Source of the DNA: Pegoplata infirma
Lineage: Eukaryota; Arthropoda; Insecta; Diptera; Anthomyiidae
Assembly (NCBI GenBank): GCA_963921195.1
Contig: OY992541.1
Location: forward strand, 16,054,012-16,118,011
DNA: 64,000 nt
Direction: 5' to 3'
A program made the translations under genes and the position numbers. Shown here piece by piece: positions 41,844 through 53,880 of this stretch. The notes under the pieces are model-generated. The model worked only from the letters and a program-made list of their open reading frames with translations, searched no databases and had not been told where the DNA came from. The stretch's first letter is position 1, and the number at the start of each line of letters is the position of its first letter.

Positions 41844-42499
41844 CTGCCCCTATGTGCGATGTAATTAAACAAGAACAAATATGCAGCAACTGTCTCGGCC
41901 TATCCCACCAAATAAGCAACTGCCAAAGCTTAGATCGCTGTTTCAAGTGTGGCCAAGATCATCATACCATAATACATCCGGTAGACTTCAAAAGAAAGGT
42001 TTGGCTCCAGATGACGGCACTCGTAAAAGTCACGGCATCCAATGGAACCGGTCCGGCCATTTCAGTACGGGCATTACTGGATCCCACGGAGGAAACGAGT
42101 TTTATTTATAATCATACGTCCTACCGGTTTCCAGTTAAGCTTGTTGACGGACGATTGTCCATCCGACTATCAGCCTACAACAACATAACCCGTACTCTGA
42201 CTCTGCCGTTACCTCTGAGAGATGGATCAGCCCCATATCACCCAAAAAAAAAGGTGGGTCCTACCTCGATCACAAAAACATACCCCAAAAATAAGCTTGC
42301 CGATCATTTATTTCAAAACGTATATCCATACGGTATCGTGCTGGGTCGTGATGTTGCCAACAGAGTGTATTTGGGTCTCCCTGAAAGCCAGCCTTCATTA
42401 CCGTGGGTTCAAAACACCATATTTGGATGGTGCCTTTTCGGAGAAGCTGACTTGTTGGGTCAACCCCGGGAGCTAAATGCAACATTTACTATTTCCTAA
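41844..42499 (+). CDS. BEL-derived zinc-knuckle/retropepsin-like protein, dead active site
   Basis: The ATG at 41852 gives 215 residues; the frame is open from 41785, and an AG at 41842-41843 could serve as splice acceptor. Two zinc knuckles, CX2CX4HX4C at 11-24 and CX2CX4HX3H at 30-42, correspond to knuckles two and three of BEL/Pao polyproteins. A DUF1758-type retropepsin-like domain follows, where the DSG motif is replaced by DPT (77-79, context RALLDPTEETSFI) and the terminal NTIFGW block is kept at 188-193. The protein stops 22 residues later instead of running into reverse transcriptase. An intact frame with a lost catalytic motif and a clean stop suggests a stand-alone, non-proteolytic, possibly domesticated protein that may bind nucleic acid. 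The first knuckle is missing here but present in the exon at 13732. A decaying retrotransposon fragment is the alternative. Confidence 0.55.
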
Positions 42500-43851
42500 T
42501 AATACCTTTAAATATTTAAAACCATTTATATATTTAAATACGATTTTTCCTTTATTGTATACTGAAACCCTTTTTTTGAATTTGCTATGTTCGCTATTTA
42601 CTTAATTCATTCACGACCAAAATTTTTTTATTTATGTAAATCCAGGTTAACTTTTAGTTTTGGATAGTATTTTCTCTTTAATGAAATTAAAATTAATGTA
42701 CTGAATTTGAAAATATCACTTAGATATAGATTAAGTTTTGCACCATAGGTGCAAGGAGGCCGATATGTTCACGTCATATAAGGGTTAATACTCACTACAT
42801 GTTATTTTCTGTAAAGGGCTCTTATATGACGTGAACGTTGGCAATTCTCTTACATTGTCATGAAATGTCATTTTTTTGTATTTTCCTTTTTTTCCTACTT
42901 TTTAAGTTTTTTACTTTCAATTGTGAATTTGTTAGCGCCAATGAAGGCCGATCTTTCTCTTGAAACTTTATAAAAAGCGTTTAAAGCTAAAACAAATAAA
43001 ATAAGTGAATTCTTTTATCAGAAAACGAATAAGAAAAAGGTGTCTTTGTTTATTTTCTGGATATTACGTGCAGTGGTAGAGCACATACGATAAGGCTTCT
43101 GTGCACCCCGATATTAAAAGGCTTTCGGAGCTTGTAACTTTTAAAAAAATGCAAAGATTTTTAATTTTTTTTAGTTTTTGCAATTACCGTACAATATCCA
43201 AAAAAAAAAAAATTATTAAAAATTTTTTCAAAAAAAAAATTATTTTTATTTTCCGACAAAATATGCCAACTCTAAAAAAATATTTGTTTTTTGATATAGT
43301 AATAAATGACATCTCTGAAAAATACGTAAAGAAATGCAAAATGTAAATTCCAGGTGGATGGTCAAATACCAAATCTGTCGCCAGGTTTTTCAATTTTATG
43401 TTACCCCCCTAATGCACACAAGAAAACCATTTGGTGATGCCAGCCTTTTTTTACCCCCTTTTTAGAAAAATCGGCAAATCAAAACCTGGGACACAGACTA
43501 AATACAGACTCGACAGTAGAGTTTTACAAGAAAAAATGGGGAAAAACTAAGCGATTTTAGGAGAAAACACAGCGGTTTTAAGTCTGTTTTACGCTAACAT
43601 GGCAACACTTTCTACGACTTAGGAGTGAGTGAAACAACAAAAACCGATCTGGCATCCATTTTTCTTATGGCGCGTTATATCAGTTTTCTCTTTCTAACCT
43701 AATTCGTAGAATAATTTGAAAATATTAACCATATGGTTAAAGAATACTTTTTTGACACCTGTCACTTATGTCGAGTCTGTATTAGTCTGTGCCTGGGACA
43801 TTCCAGACTTTCCCCACAAAAGCATCCTCAACATTCTTATTATAAATATGA
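42500..43851. other. Intergenic region without recognised gene
   Basis: Contains the inverted repeat at 42768-42832. The minus- and plus-strand frames around 43101-43393 are Lys/Phe-rich without recognisable domain. The ORF at 43733-43921 crosses into a MITE. A poly(A) or terminator signal for the upstream frame is not obvious. Confidence 0.4.
42768..42832. repeat. Inverted repeat TTCACGTCATATAAG
   Basis: GTTCACGTCATATAAGGG on the left faces CTCTTATATGACGTGAAC on the right with a loop of about 30 bp. It could be the core of a small palindromic element. It carries a CRE-like TGACGT on both arms. Confidence 0.55.
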
Positions 43852-43859
43852 CAAATCAA

Positions 43860-44883
43860 TAGAGTCCAGCCGAAACCAGTTTTTCGAGGTCAAACCGAAA
43901 CCGAACCAAAACCGAAACTGAAAAAAAAAAAATAATGCCTGGCTGAATAAATTTTTTATATATTTCTTTTTTAAGATAAATATGTATGCAGCACTTAATG
44001 TTTTTAAACCATTGGAATTGTTGTATTTATTAAAAAATATATATATTTTAAAAACTTACAAAAAAATCATATTTAAATAAACTTAAAAAAAATTGTTCAT
44101 TAAATCTGTAGATTAAAAAAAACATTATTTGAACTGTAACAGTAACACGTTGATTGGAAAACCTTGTTACATTTTTTAAAATAAACTGAATCAAGTGTAA
44201 TGATTAGGGACGAGATTTCCATGCAATTGCATGTTCTTTGTCGATAGTCTAAAAACGATATCGACCAATTATCTTTCCGAATCAATAAATTTGCGTTAAA
44301 ATGGCATCGATTTGTTTTTGCATATTTTGGTGAAAATGCATATTTTGGATTAAAATGCATATTTTGTGCATATTTCCTACTCTTAAGTGCATATTTTTGC
44401 ATATTTTGGCATAAATTATCAAAAAACACAAATTGAAATATTTTTGTTACAAAAACTGTTATAAATTTTAAAAAATAATTTTCAAATTATTTTTTCTTTT
44501 TAAAATTTTTGTATAGATTGTCTTAATTTCTAACAAACATATTCCTTATTTAAAGTTTCAAATGTTACTATTTAAACCCGGCATTATTTTTTGATTTTTA
44601 AGGAGTTTTTCCTATGAAAAAAGATTTTTATTGCACACTTTTTACTTTTTAGTGCATATTTTTAGGTTTTTAGTGCATATTTTGAATTTTTTAGCGCATA
44701 TTTCAAGCGCATATTTTCGATTTTTTAGTGCATGAAAATCTCATCCCTAGTAATGATACTTGAAATTGAAAAATTCAGCAACTTTTTTTAAAATACTAAA
44801 ATTTTGCCGAATACCTAATAGAGGCCGAAACCCCATTATTCGGCCGAAGTCGAGACCGAAACCGAATATTCGGTTGGACTCAC
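43860..44883. mobile_element. hAT MITE (CCGAAACC type) carrying a second MITE
   Basis: Starts TAGAGTCCAGCCGAAACC and ends CGGTTGGACTCAC, flanked by the exact octamer CAAATCAA (43852-43859 and 44884-44891). Its own length is about 471 bp after subtracting the nested MITE. The ends are rich in CCGAAACCGAA. Noncoding. Confidence 0.75.
44205..44749. mobile_element. Nested hAT MITE rich in GCATATTTT
   Basis: Starts TAGGGACGAGATTTCCATGCA and ends TGCATGAAAATCTCATCCCTA, with exact octamer GTAATGAT on both sides (44197-44204 and 44750-44757). The interior is an array of TGCATATTTT motifs. It is the complete relative of the fragment at 410-679. The minus-strand frame 44100-44429 is an artefact of the repeat. 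Confidence 0.88.
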
Positions 44884-45030
44884 CAAATCAATTATCTAAA
44901 CCGAATTAAACATGTTTTTGGTAAGTGCAAAAATAAAAGTATCCTGGCGTATGAGTGAACTTTTGTTCCACGATTTGTTACTTTTATATAGGGCAATAAG
45001 CTTCCAAAGTTTGACTTTGATCCAACATGT

Positions 45031-46665
45031 TTTTTATACCCTGCAACCACAGTATTGGGGTATTACTCACTTTGACATTCCGTGTGTAACGCATCAAAAT
45101 ATCGGTCTCGGACCCCATAAAGTATATATATTTATGATCAGTGATCGATTCTAAGACATTCTAGCGATGTCCGTCCGTCCGTCCGTCTGTCCGTCTGTAG
45201 TTTACACGATACAGTCCAAAATAAAAGAGCTAGGCTACCGACATTTATATGTGTTATGTTAATAGGCAGGTTAAGTTCGTAAATGATTAAAATCGGACCA
45301 GTGGAAAAAAAGTTTCCCCTTGAAGAACTAAACTAACCTCTGAAAAATAACATTTTTATACCCTCCAACTACAGTATGGGGGTATACTCACTTTGTCATT
45401 CCGTGTGTAACGCATTCCGTGTGTAACGCATCGGTCGGGAACTCCATAAAGTATATATATTATTGATCAGTGATCGATTCTAAGACATTTTAGCGATGTC
45501 CGTCCGTCTGTAGTTAACACGATGCAGTCCAAAATAAAAAAGCTAGACCCCTCAAGTTTGGCATAAATATGTCTTAGGTAGGTTAAGTTCGGAAATGGGC
45601 CAAATCGGACAAGGGGGAAAAAAGTCCCCCCTTGAAGAACTGAACCAACCTCTTAAAAATGCAAATTTTTTTGACGTTTTTTTGTATAACTGAAGTTTTT
45701 ATTTATTTCGGTTTGAGTCCATATTAATTATTTCTGAGAAATAATTATTTTTGTTGTACAATGAGAAAACCTGAAAAAATTAATTGACAACACAGGCTAA
45801 GTGGAGATGTCGACAGCTTTCGGAAGAAGCCACCCTTCCTTCGTCAGCACTCTTCGATTGTCACTGTAGGTGTGTAAGATTAAGATCAGCTATTTAAACG
45901 TACATTAAGGCGAAAAAGGTGACGGGAATTATATCACATTTCATTACCCATATGTAGATTTTTGGATTTTTGTGAACCAAGTGAGACATTTTTATGTTCG
46001 TAAATGTTTATAGTCCTGCGCTTAGACCCAGGGGATTAAAAATGTCACTTTTTTGCCCCGCCCCTTTTTTAAGGGCGTGGAAAAAAAATAATTTAAATAA
46101 TTATAAAACCATAATACTTTAGTGCACAAAGCAGACAACAATTAATTTGTAAGCATATACCGTGAGGGCCAAGGAGTCACCCCAGCTCACCGACCCCTCC
46201 CCCTTCCTTGCCCCCCCTTAAAACAACGCCCCTGTCAACATTTTTTTTTTTAATTTTTTTACATGTTAGAGGGTATAATAGATTCAGCTGAATTTAACGC
46301 TCTCACTTGTTTTATATGATTTTTTGTGTTTTTGTATAACAAATGCAACATTTTTATGCTACAAGAAGTTCAAAGTCCTGACCCAGAGAATTAGAAAATT
46401 TCGTTTTTTTCGGTCCTCCCCCCCCCCCCCCCCCTTGGCCTGGAATAAGACATTTTTTTAAATCATGATAAACTTGTGTTTCTTTAGTGCAAAAAGCATA
46501 AGAATGAATTTTTAAACACATATTTAAGAGGAAATTTACGCCCCTATTTACCAATACCGACCCCCCCGAAAATAAATGAAAACGCCCCTGGATTTTTTTT
46601 ATTTTTTATGCATGTTGGAGGGTATAAAAGATTCAGCACAGCCGAATTTAACACTCTTACTTGTT
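45031..46665 (+). mobile_element. Two nested DINE-1-like repeats
   Basis: The outer copy starts TTTTTATACCCTGCAACCAC near 45031 and closes with GATTCAGCACAGCCGAATTTAACACTCTTACTTGTT near 46665. The inner copy starts near 45353 and ends TCTCACTTGTTTT near 46313. Each contains ATTCCGTGTGTAACGCAT, CCCATAAAGTATATATAT, GATCGATTCTAAGAC and a GTCCGTCCGTCTG tract. The inner copy also holds an unrelated stretch at about 45680-45960. A run of C residues lies at 46418-46434. Noncoding. Confidence 0.6.
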
Positions 46666-47367
46666 CGTGGTACGTTTGAAATAAAAACCTTCATATACCC
46701 TCTATCGCTACAGTGGAGGGCATAGAAATTGAGTCGATGGATATCCCCAATTTTTTAAATATTTAAGCCTTAGGATGTATTTAATAACCCATTGCTATAG
46801 AAAAGCAAGATTTAATTTTTTTAATAATATTTTCAAAAAATTTTATAAAATTTTAAAAAAATCGAAAATACTCATTTTAGGTACCCCCCCAAATGCATGG
46901 TAGTTTTTGTATTGCATGTTGGTAGTGTCATAAAAAGTTAACATAATTTTTTCTGAGTATTATTGGGCAAAAGTTAAATAAAAAATATTTTTTTTGTTTA
47001 TTTTTACAAAATTTACATTTTATCCAATTTAGAGATTAATCACAATTGGAGCGGGAAGCGGAAAACGCGTAAAAAATCGAGCGATTAATTTCAATTAAGC
47101 GTCAAGCGGATTGCGGTTTTCTTTGCATTATTTTTGACAGTCATACTTAGAAATGTATAATTGTTGTGATAATTAATTTAATTTAGAAATTTTACTTTTG
47201 GCAAGAACATTTTTTTATATTTAAACAATAAAAATTATTCAATATTATAAGAACTCATTCAATTAAGATCAAGAGTATTTTGTCTCTTATAAAAATAAAA
47301 CAGTTACAAATCAAGAAAATAATTAAATAGAACAGCAACTTTTGCACAACTTATTTATTCGAAACAA
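46666..47367. other. Intergenic sequence, no gene
   Basis: Contains a further DINE-like start (TATACCCTCTATCGC...GGAGGGCATA, 46697-46727) without an identified end, then AT-rich sequence up to the Helitron 5' end. Nothing coding recognised. Confidence 0.4.
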
Positions 47368-48720
47368 TCCCTATTAATATTATAAATCTGAGTGTTGGTT
47401 TGTCTGTCTGTCTGTCTTTCCGTCTGTCTGTCTGTCTGTTCCGCAATCAGGGGAGAACGGTTGAACCGATTTTCATGAAATTTTCACCACATATAGTACT
47501 AACCGCGGCGGGAACTATAGGCCATAAGAGAAAGCGATCGGACAAAGGGGCGTAAAATGCCACGCCCCATTTTATTTTATGGAACTTTATTCTGCCTTCT
47601 CCTTAATAACGCATAAACGGCTGAACCGATTTTAATGAAATTTTTACCACAGATAGTACAAACCAATACGGAAACTGTAGGCGATACAAGAGAGCGATCG
47701 GAAAAAGGGGCGTAAAATGCCACGCCCCTTTTGAATTTATTGAAAGTTACATCTGCCTTTTCCTCAATAACGTTTAAACGGCTGAACCGATTTCAATGAA
47801 ATTTTCACCACAGATAGTACAAACCAATACGGAAACTGTAGGCGATACAAGAGAGCGATCAGAAAAAGGGGCGTAAAATGCCACGCCCCTTTTGAATTTA
47901 TTGAAAGTTACATAAGCGACCGCGATCGAACAAAGGGGCGTAAAATGTCACGCCCCTTTGTACCATGTTAAAGCTATATCTGCCTGTCCGACAACAACAG
48001 AAAAACGGCTGAATCGATTTTCATGAAATTTTCACCAGAGATGGAATCCCTATTAATATTATAAATCTGAGTGTTGGTTTGTCTGTCTGTCTGTCTGTCT
48101 GTTCCGCAATCAGGGGAGAACGGTTGAACCGATTTTCATGAAATTTTCACCACATATAGTACTAACCGCGGCGGGAACTATAGGCCATAAGAGAAAGCGA
48201 TCGGACAAAGGGGCGTAAAATGCCACGCCCCATTTTATTTTATGGAACTTTATTCTGCCTTTTCCTTAATAACGCATAAACGGCTGAACCGATTTCAATG
48301 AAATTTTTACCACAGATAGTACAAACCAATACGGAAACTGTAGGCGATACAAGAGAGCGATCGGAAAAAGGGGCGTAAAATGCCACGCCCCTTTTGAATT
48401 TATTGAAAGTTACATCGGCCTTTTCCTCAATAACGTTTAAACGGCTGAACCGATTTCAATGAAATTTTCACCACAGATAGTACAAACCAATACGGAAACT
48501 GTAGGCGATACAAGAGAGCGATCAGAAAAAGGGGCGTAAAATGCCACGCCCCTTTTGAATTTATTGAAAGTTACATAAGCGACCGCGATCGAACAAAGGG
48601 GCGTAAAATGTCACGCCCCTTTGTACCATGTTAAAGCTATATCTGCCTGTCCGACAACAACAGAAAAACGGCTGAATCGATTTTCATGAAATTTTCACCA
48701 GAGATGGAAAAATCCGCGAT
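47368..48720 (+). repeat. Tandemly duplicated Helitron 5' segment
   Basis: The 5' terminus TCCCTATTAATATTATAAATC occurs at 47368 and again at 48047. Each is followed by the same about 670-bp block with a GTCT microsatellite and four monomers. The same double start is kept in H2 (58182 and 58881). Confidence 0.85.
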
Positions 48721-49206
48721 CGGAAAAAATGGGGGTAAAATGCCACGCCCCTTTGTACTATACAGAAACTATGTCTGCCTGTTCCGCAATCACTGAAAAG
48801 CGTTTTTACCGATTTCACTGAAATTTTTACCACAGATAGTACTAACCGAGGCGGAAACTATGAGCCACAATAGAGGGCGATGGAAACAAGGGGCGTAAAA
48901 TGTCACGCCCCTTTTTATTACACTGCAAGTTATTTCTTGCTTTTCCGCAATTACGCTTAAACGGCTGAGCTGTTTTTCATGAAATTTTCACCACAGATAG
49001 TATTAACCGAAGCGAAAACTATGAGCCACAATAGAGGGCGATCAAAAAAGAAGGCGTAAAATGGCACGCCCCGTTATTTTGAACGTTATTTCTTCCTGTT
49101 CCGTAATCACGCATAAACGGCTGAACCGATTTTAGTGAAATTTTTACCAATGATAGTACTAACCGAAGAGAATCTATAAATTATATATAGTGCGCATTTG
49201 CACAAA

Positions 49207-49427
49207 GAGGAAAGTTCCATAAAATAAAATGGGGCGTGGCATTTTACGCCCCTTTGTCCGATCGCTTTCTCTTATGGCCTATAGTTCCCGCCGCGGTTAG
49301 TACTATATGTGGTGAAAATTTCATGAAAATCGGTTCAACCGTTCTCCCCTGATTGCGGAACAGACAGACAGAGAGACAGACAGAAAGACAGACAAACCAA
49401 CACTCAGATTTATAATATTAATAGGGA
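49207..49427 (-). repeat. Inverted copy of the Helitron 5' end inside H1
   Basis: Reverse complement of the first about 220 bp of the Helitron, ending ATTAATAGGGA. It sits between a plus-strand monomer and the resumed array. It is present at the same relative place in H2 (ending at 60261). Confidence 0.8.
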
Positions 49428-50719
49428 TTGAAAGTTACATCTGCCTTTTCCTCAATAACGTTTAAATGGCTGAACCGATTTTCATGAAATTTTCACCACA
49501 TATAGTACTGACCGAGGCGGAAAATATAGGCCATAAGAGGAAGCGATCGGACGAAGGGTTGTAAAAGCCACGCCCCTTTTTATTATATTGAACGGTATTC
49601 TGCCTTTTCCTCAAAAACGCTTACTTGGCTGAAGCGATTTTCATGAAATTTTCACCACAGGCTAACCAAGGCAGGCACTATAGTCCATCAAAAAGAGCGA
49701 TTGGACCAAGGGGGCGTAAAATACCACGCCCTTTTTATTTTAAGGCCAGCCGAACCATACTATACCGCAATCACGTACAAACGACCTAAACGGATATTGT
49801 TTGTCTGTCTGTCTGTTCCGCAATCAGGGGAAAACGGCTGAACCGATTTTGATGAAATTTTTACCACATATAGTACTAACCGAGGGGGAACTATAGGTTA
49901 TAAGAGAGGCCGATCGGACAAAGGGGCGTAAAATGCCACGCCCCTTTTTATTTTATGGAACGTTGCTATGCCTTTTCCGTAATAACGCATAAACTGCTGA
50001 ATCGATTTTAATTAAATTTTTACCACAGGTAGAACTGCCCGAGGTGAAAATATGAGTCCAAATTGTGGGCGATCAAACAAAATGGGCGTAAAATGCCATG
50101 CCCCTTTTTATTTTATGGAACGTTGTTCTGCCTTTTCCGTATTAACGCATAAATGGCTGAACCGATTTTAATGCAATTTTTACCACAGGTAGTACTGACC
50201 GAGGCGGAAACTATTTACCCACAATAGTGGACGATCAAAAAAAAGGGGCGTAAAACGCCACGCCCCTTTGTATTAAGTTGAACGATTTTTTCTGTCTTTT
50301 CGCAATCAGGTTTAAAGGGCTTAACCGATATTCATTAAATTTTCACCACAGATAGTATTAACCTTTGTATTGCATTTAAATTTACTTCTGCCCGTTTTGT
50401 AATCTCGCATGAACGGCTAAACCGATTTTAATTATTTTTTTTACCACAGATAGCGCTTTTGGACAAAGGGGCGGAAAATGACACGCCATTTGTATTTAAA
50501 TTAACGTTATTTCTGCCTTTTCCGCAATCACGCTTAAACATAGTCTTTATCAACGGACACCCGACAAAGGGGGAATAAACTGACACGTATTTTTTTAGCA
50601 AAAACTTATTAAAATATTTTGTTAAAAAAATTTTAATTTTTTACAGCCCAACAAAGTTTTTCGTTTACCATAAAATGATTTTTCAGTAATGTCCTAATAT
50701 CCTTATCCTTATATATATA

Positions 50720-51065
50720 TAAAAATGACATGTTAGTTTGTTTGTTTGTTTGTATGTTTGTTTGTTTGTGTCGCTTTCAGAAAAAAACTACTGAACCGAT
50801 TCAAATGATATTTGGCATGTAGATAGTACGTTTCCTGGAATGAAAAATGGCACCAATGGCATCTCGATTGGATGCCCCGCCTCCGTTTACGCCCACTTTT
50901 TGTGAATTTCAGATTTTTCAATATATTTGGTTGTTGTACTATATTTGGATGTTTGTTACCGATAAACATGCAATTTTGGATACTACTTAATAGGGCATTT
51001 TTTGCAAGCAAATATATGCCATCCCACATCTTGACTGGAAGCCACGCCTCTTTTAACACCCAGTT
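50720..51065 (+). repeat. Divergent Helitron-like start segment inside the array
   Basis: A TATATATAAAAATGACATG start followed by a GTTTGTTT tract and an ACTGAACCGATTCAAATG block, differing from the surrounding monomers. It probably derives from a second, related Helitron subfamily. The 108-residue minus-strand frame here is repeated at 61567-61893 and is not a gene. Confidence 0.5.
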
Positions 51066-52374
51066 TTTGTAAATATAAGATCCTTACAAAGGGGCGTGGC
51101 ATCCTTTAGTTTTTCTGTCTGTCTGTCCACAATCAATGATTAACGGCTGAACTGATTTATATGAAATATTCACCACAGATAGTACTAACCGAGACGGGAA
51201 CTATAGGCCATAAGAGAGACCGATCGGCCAAGTGGGCGTAAAGTGCCACGCCCCTTTGTATTATATTGAACATTATTTCTGCCTTTTCAGCAATTACACT
51301 TAAACGGCTGAACCGATTTTAAAGAAATTTTCACCACATACAGTACTAATCCAAGCGGGAAATATAGTTCATAATAGGGCGGCGATCACACAAAGGGGCG
51401 GAAATGCCACGCCCCTTTGTACTTCATTGAAAGTTATTTCTACCTGTCCCGTAATCACGCTTAAACGTCTGAACTGATTTCAATGAAAATTTAACCACAC
51501 ATAGTACTAACCCAGGCGGGCACTATAGGTTATAATAGGAGGGCGCTCTGACGGATGGAGGTAAAAGTCCACGCCCCTTTGTATTACATTGAAAGTTATT
51601 TCTGCCAGTTCGTAATCACTCTTAAACGTCTGAACAGATTTTATTGCAATTTTCAACACAGATAGTACTAACCGAAGCGGGAACAATATGCCTTATCAGC
51701 GCGTTATTGGGCAAAGGCGTTTAAAATACCGCTATTTGTATTAATTTCAAATTATTTTTGACTGCCATAATAAAGCGCGTTTGGACAAAGAGGCATTAGT
51801 TGCATCGCTCTTTTTTACTATACTAAAAGTTGTTTCTGTCAGTTCCGCAATTACGCATCAACGGCTGAATCAATTAACATGAAATTTTCGCTACAGATAG
51901 TGCTAAACGAGGCGGGAACTATAGAACATAAAATGAGCGATCGGACAAAGGGGCATAAAATGACACGCCCTGTTAAATTTATTGCACCTCCTTTCTGCCT
52001 TTTTCGCAATCACACTTATTGATTTTGAAGAAATTTCCACCGCAGATAGTACTAACCGAGGCAGGAACTATAGGCCACAAAAGGGTGTGGTTTGACAAAG
52101 GGGAGTTAAATCCCACGCTCTTTTGTATTACATTGAAAGATATTTCTGCCTGTCCCATAATCATGCTTAAACGGCTTTACCGATTTTAATGGATTTTTCA
52201 CCACATATAGTACTTCCGAAACGGGAATAATAAACCATAATAGAGCGTGTTAAGACCACGGGGCGTAAGTTGTCACGCCCCTTTGCACCACACTGAAAAT
52301 TATTTTCAGTCTGTTCCGTAATTACGCTTAAGCGCCTAAACTGATTTTAACAAAATTTCAACACATATAGTACT

Positions 52375-53549
52375 TACACAGAAAAAAACGAGTTGTTATA
52401 TTGACCCCCATATTTGTGAATACAATTAACTTTTTCACTGAAAGTGCTCCTATACGGAAATTTGTGATATCAACTAATGTTTGTAAATATTGATTGTTGA
52501 AAAAAAATTTACACAAGTGAGAGTGTTAAATTCGGCTGTGCCGAATCTTTGATACCCTCCAACATGTTAGAACATATAAAAAAATCCAGCAGTGTTTTTT
52601 GTTGGGGGCGGGCTCGATGGGGGTGGTGGGGGATACCTTCCCCATCGCGATAAATGTTAACCAATTTTTTTATTATGCTTTTTGCACTTTAGTAATACCA
52701 TTTTCTCACTATTTTATTGATTTTTTTAAATCCACGCCCACAAAAGGGGGCGGGCAGAAAAAAAATAAATTTTGCAGCCCTCTGGGTCTAAGTTCAGGAG
52801 TTTAAACTCCTTCTGTCACAAAAAGGTTTCATTTGTTTAACAAAAATGGCACAAAAAAATTTAAAAATTGCGTTTTTTAAGAGGTTTTTTTAGTTTGTTA
52901 AGGGGGAACTTTTTCCCCCCTGACCCGATTTTGCCCATTTCCGAACTTAACCGGCCTATGAGGATTAGACATATTCTTGCCAATTTTCAGAAGTCTAGCT
53001 CTTTTATTTTGGACTGAATCGTGTTTTATACAGACGGACGGACGGACGGACATTCATAAAACGACTTAGAATCGATCATAGATCAATAATATATATACTT
53101 TATGGGGTCCCCGACCGATATTTTAATGCGTTACAAACGGAATGACAAAGTGAGTATACCCCCATACTGTGGTTGGAGGGTATAAGAAAATTGATAAACG
53201 AGTTTGTAATAGTTCTCTAAAATTATTATTTGTATTGACAAACGTACAAAATCTTAAATTTTTTTTTAAACAAAGAAATTCAACAAACACAATTAGTTGA
53301 TCTGACAAACGTAAAAAATCTTATTTTTTTTTTTCAACAAAGAAATTCAACAAACACAAAAACTATTTGTTGACATGATAAATTTTTTTTGAAATAAAAT
53401 TACTTGACTGAGTTTGTTAAAAACAAAATTGATGTTTTGTATTATAGTCTAACAGGCGGCCGTTTTTATTAAATGTTTGGTTGATATCATATTTGGTTAA
53501 TTTACAATTGCTGTTTGTTGATTTAAATTTGACGATTTTATTTTCTGTG
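52375..53549. mobile_element. Inserted element with (T)ACACAGAAAA ends
   Basis: Interrupts a Helitron monomer. The left end is TACACAGAAAAAAACGAG and the right end TTTTATTTTCTGTG, with TACT on both sides (52371-52374 and 53550-53553). The interior includes a duplicated block ACAAAGAAATTCAACAAACAC (about 53267 and 53337) and a minus-strand DINE-like repeat. The start of the same insertion is visible at the window end (63915 onward), so it predates the copying of the Helitron. Confidence 0.6.
52511..53187 (-). mobile_element. DINE-1-like repeat, minus strand
   Basis: Reverse complement of the repeats at 45031-46665. It runs from ACAAGTGAGAGTGTTAAATT and the hairpin ATTCGGCTGTGCCGAAT through the GACGGACGGACGGAC tract to TATACCCCCATACTGTGG and GGAGGGTATA. 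Nested in the element at 52375-53549. Confidence 0.6.
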
Positions 53550-53880
53550 TACTAACCGAGGCGGCAACAGTTCCGCAATTACGCAAAAACGGCTGAGTCA
53601 ATTTTTAATAACTGACTAACCGATGCGGGCCCATATCAGTGTGCGATCGAACAAAGTGACGTAAATTGCCACACATTTATAATATATTGAAAGATATTTC
53701 TGCCTATTCGGTTATCTTCGAGTACTAAACAAGGCGGGAATAATGGGTCATATCAGCGCGCGATCGGACAGAGGTGGTGTAAAGTAATGCGAAATGAAAA
53801 TTTTCAACAGATGTAGTGCTAACCGAGGATGCAACCATAGGGCATTACAAACTGTTATTCATTATATAATATTTTTTTCA

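Noticed and set aside
46418..46434. Run of C residues as a possible G-quadruplex
   Set aside because: A single homopolymer inside a DINE-like repeat; more likely a local expansion or sequencing-prone tract than a functional structure.
47397..47450. Regularly spaced repeats resembling a CRISPR array across 47-53 kb
   Set aside because: Monomers are about 160 bp, diverged and contiguous, in a eukaryotic Helitron. There are no short identical repeats with unique spacers and no cas genes.
50733..51059. 108-residue minus-strand frame, identical at 61567-61893
   Set aside because: It is duplicated only because the Helitron is duplicated. Composition is low-complexity (ends in a Lys/Thr/Asn repeat from the GTTTGTTT tract) and no domain is visible.
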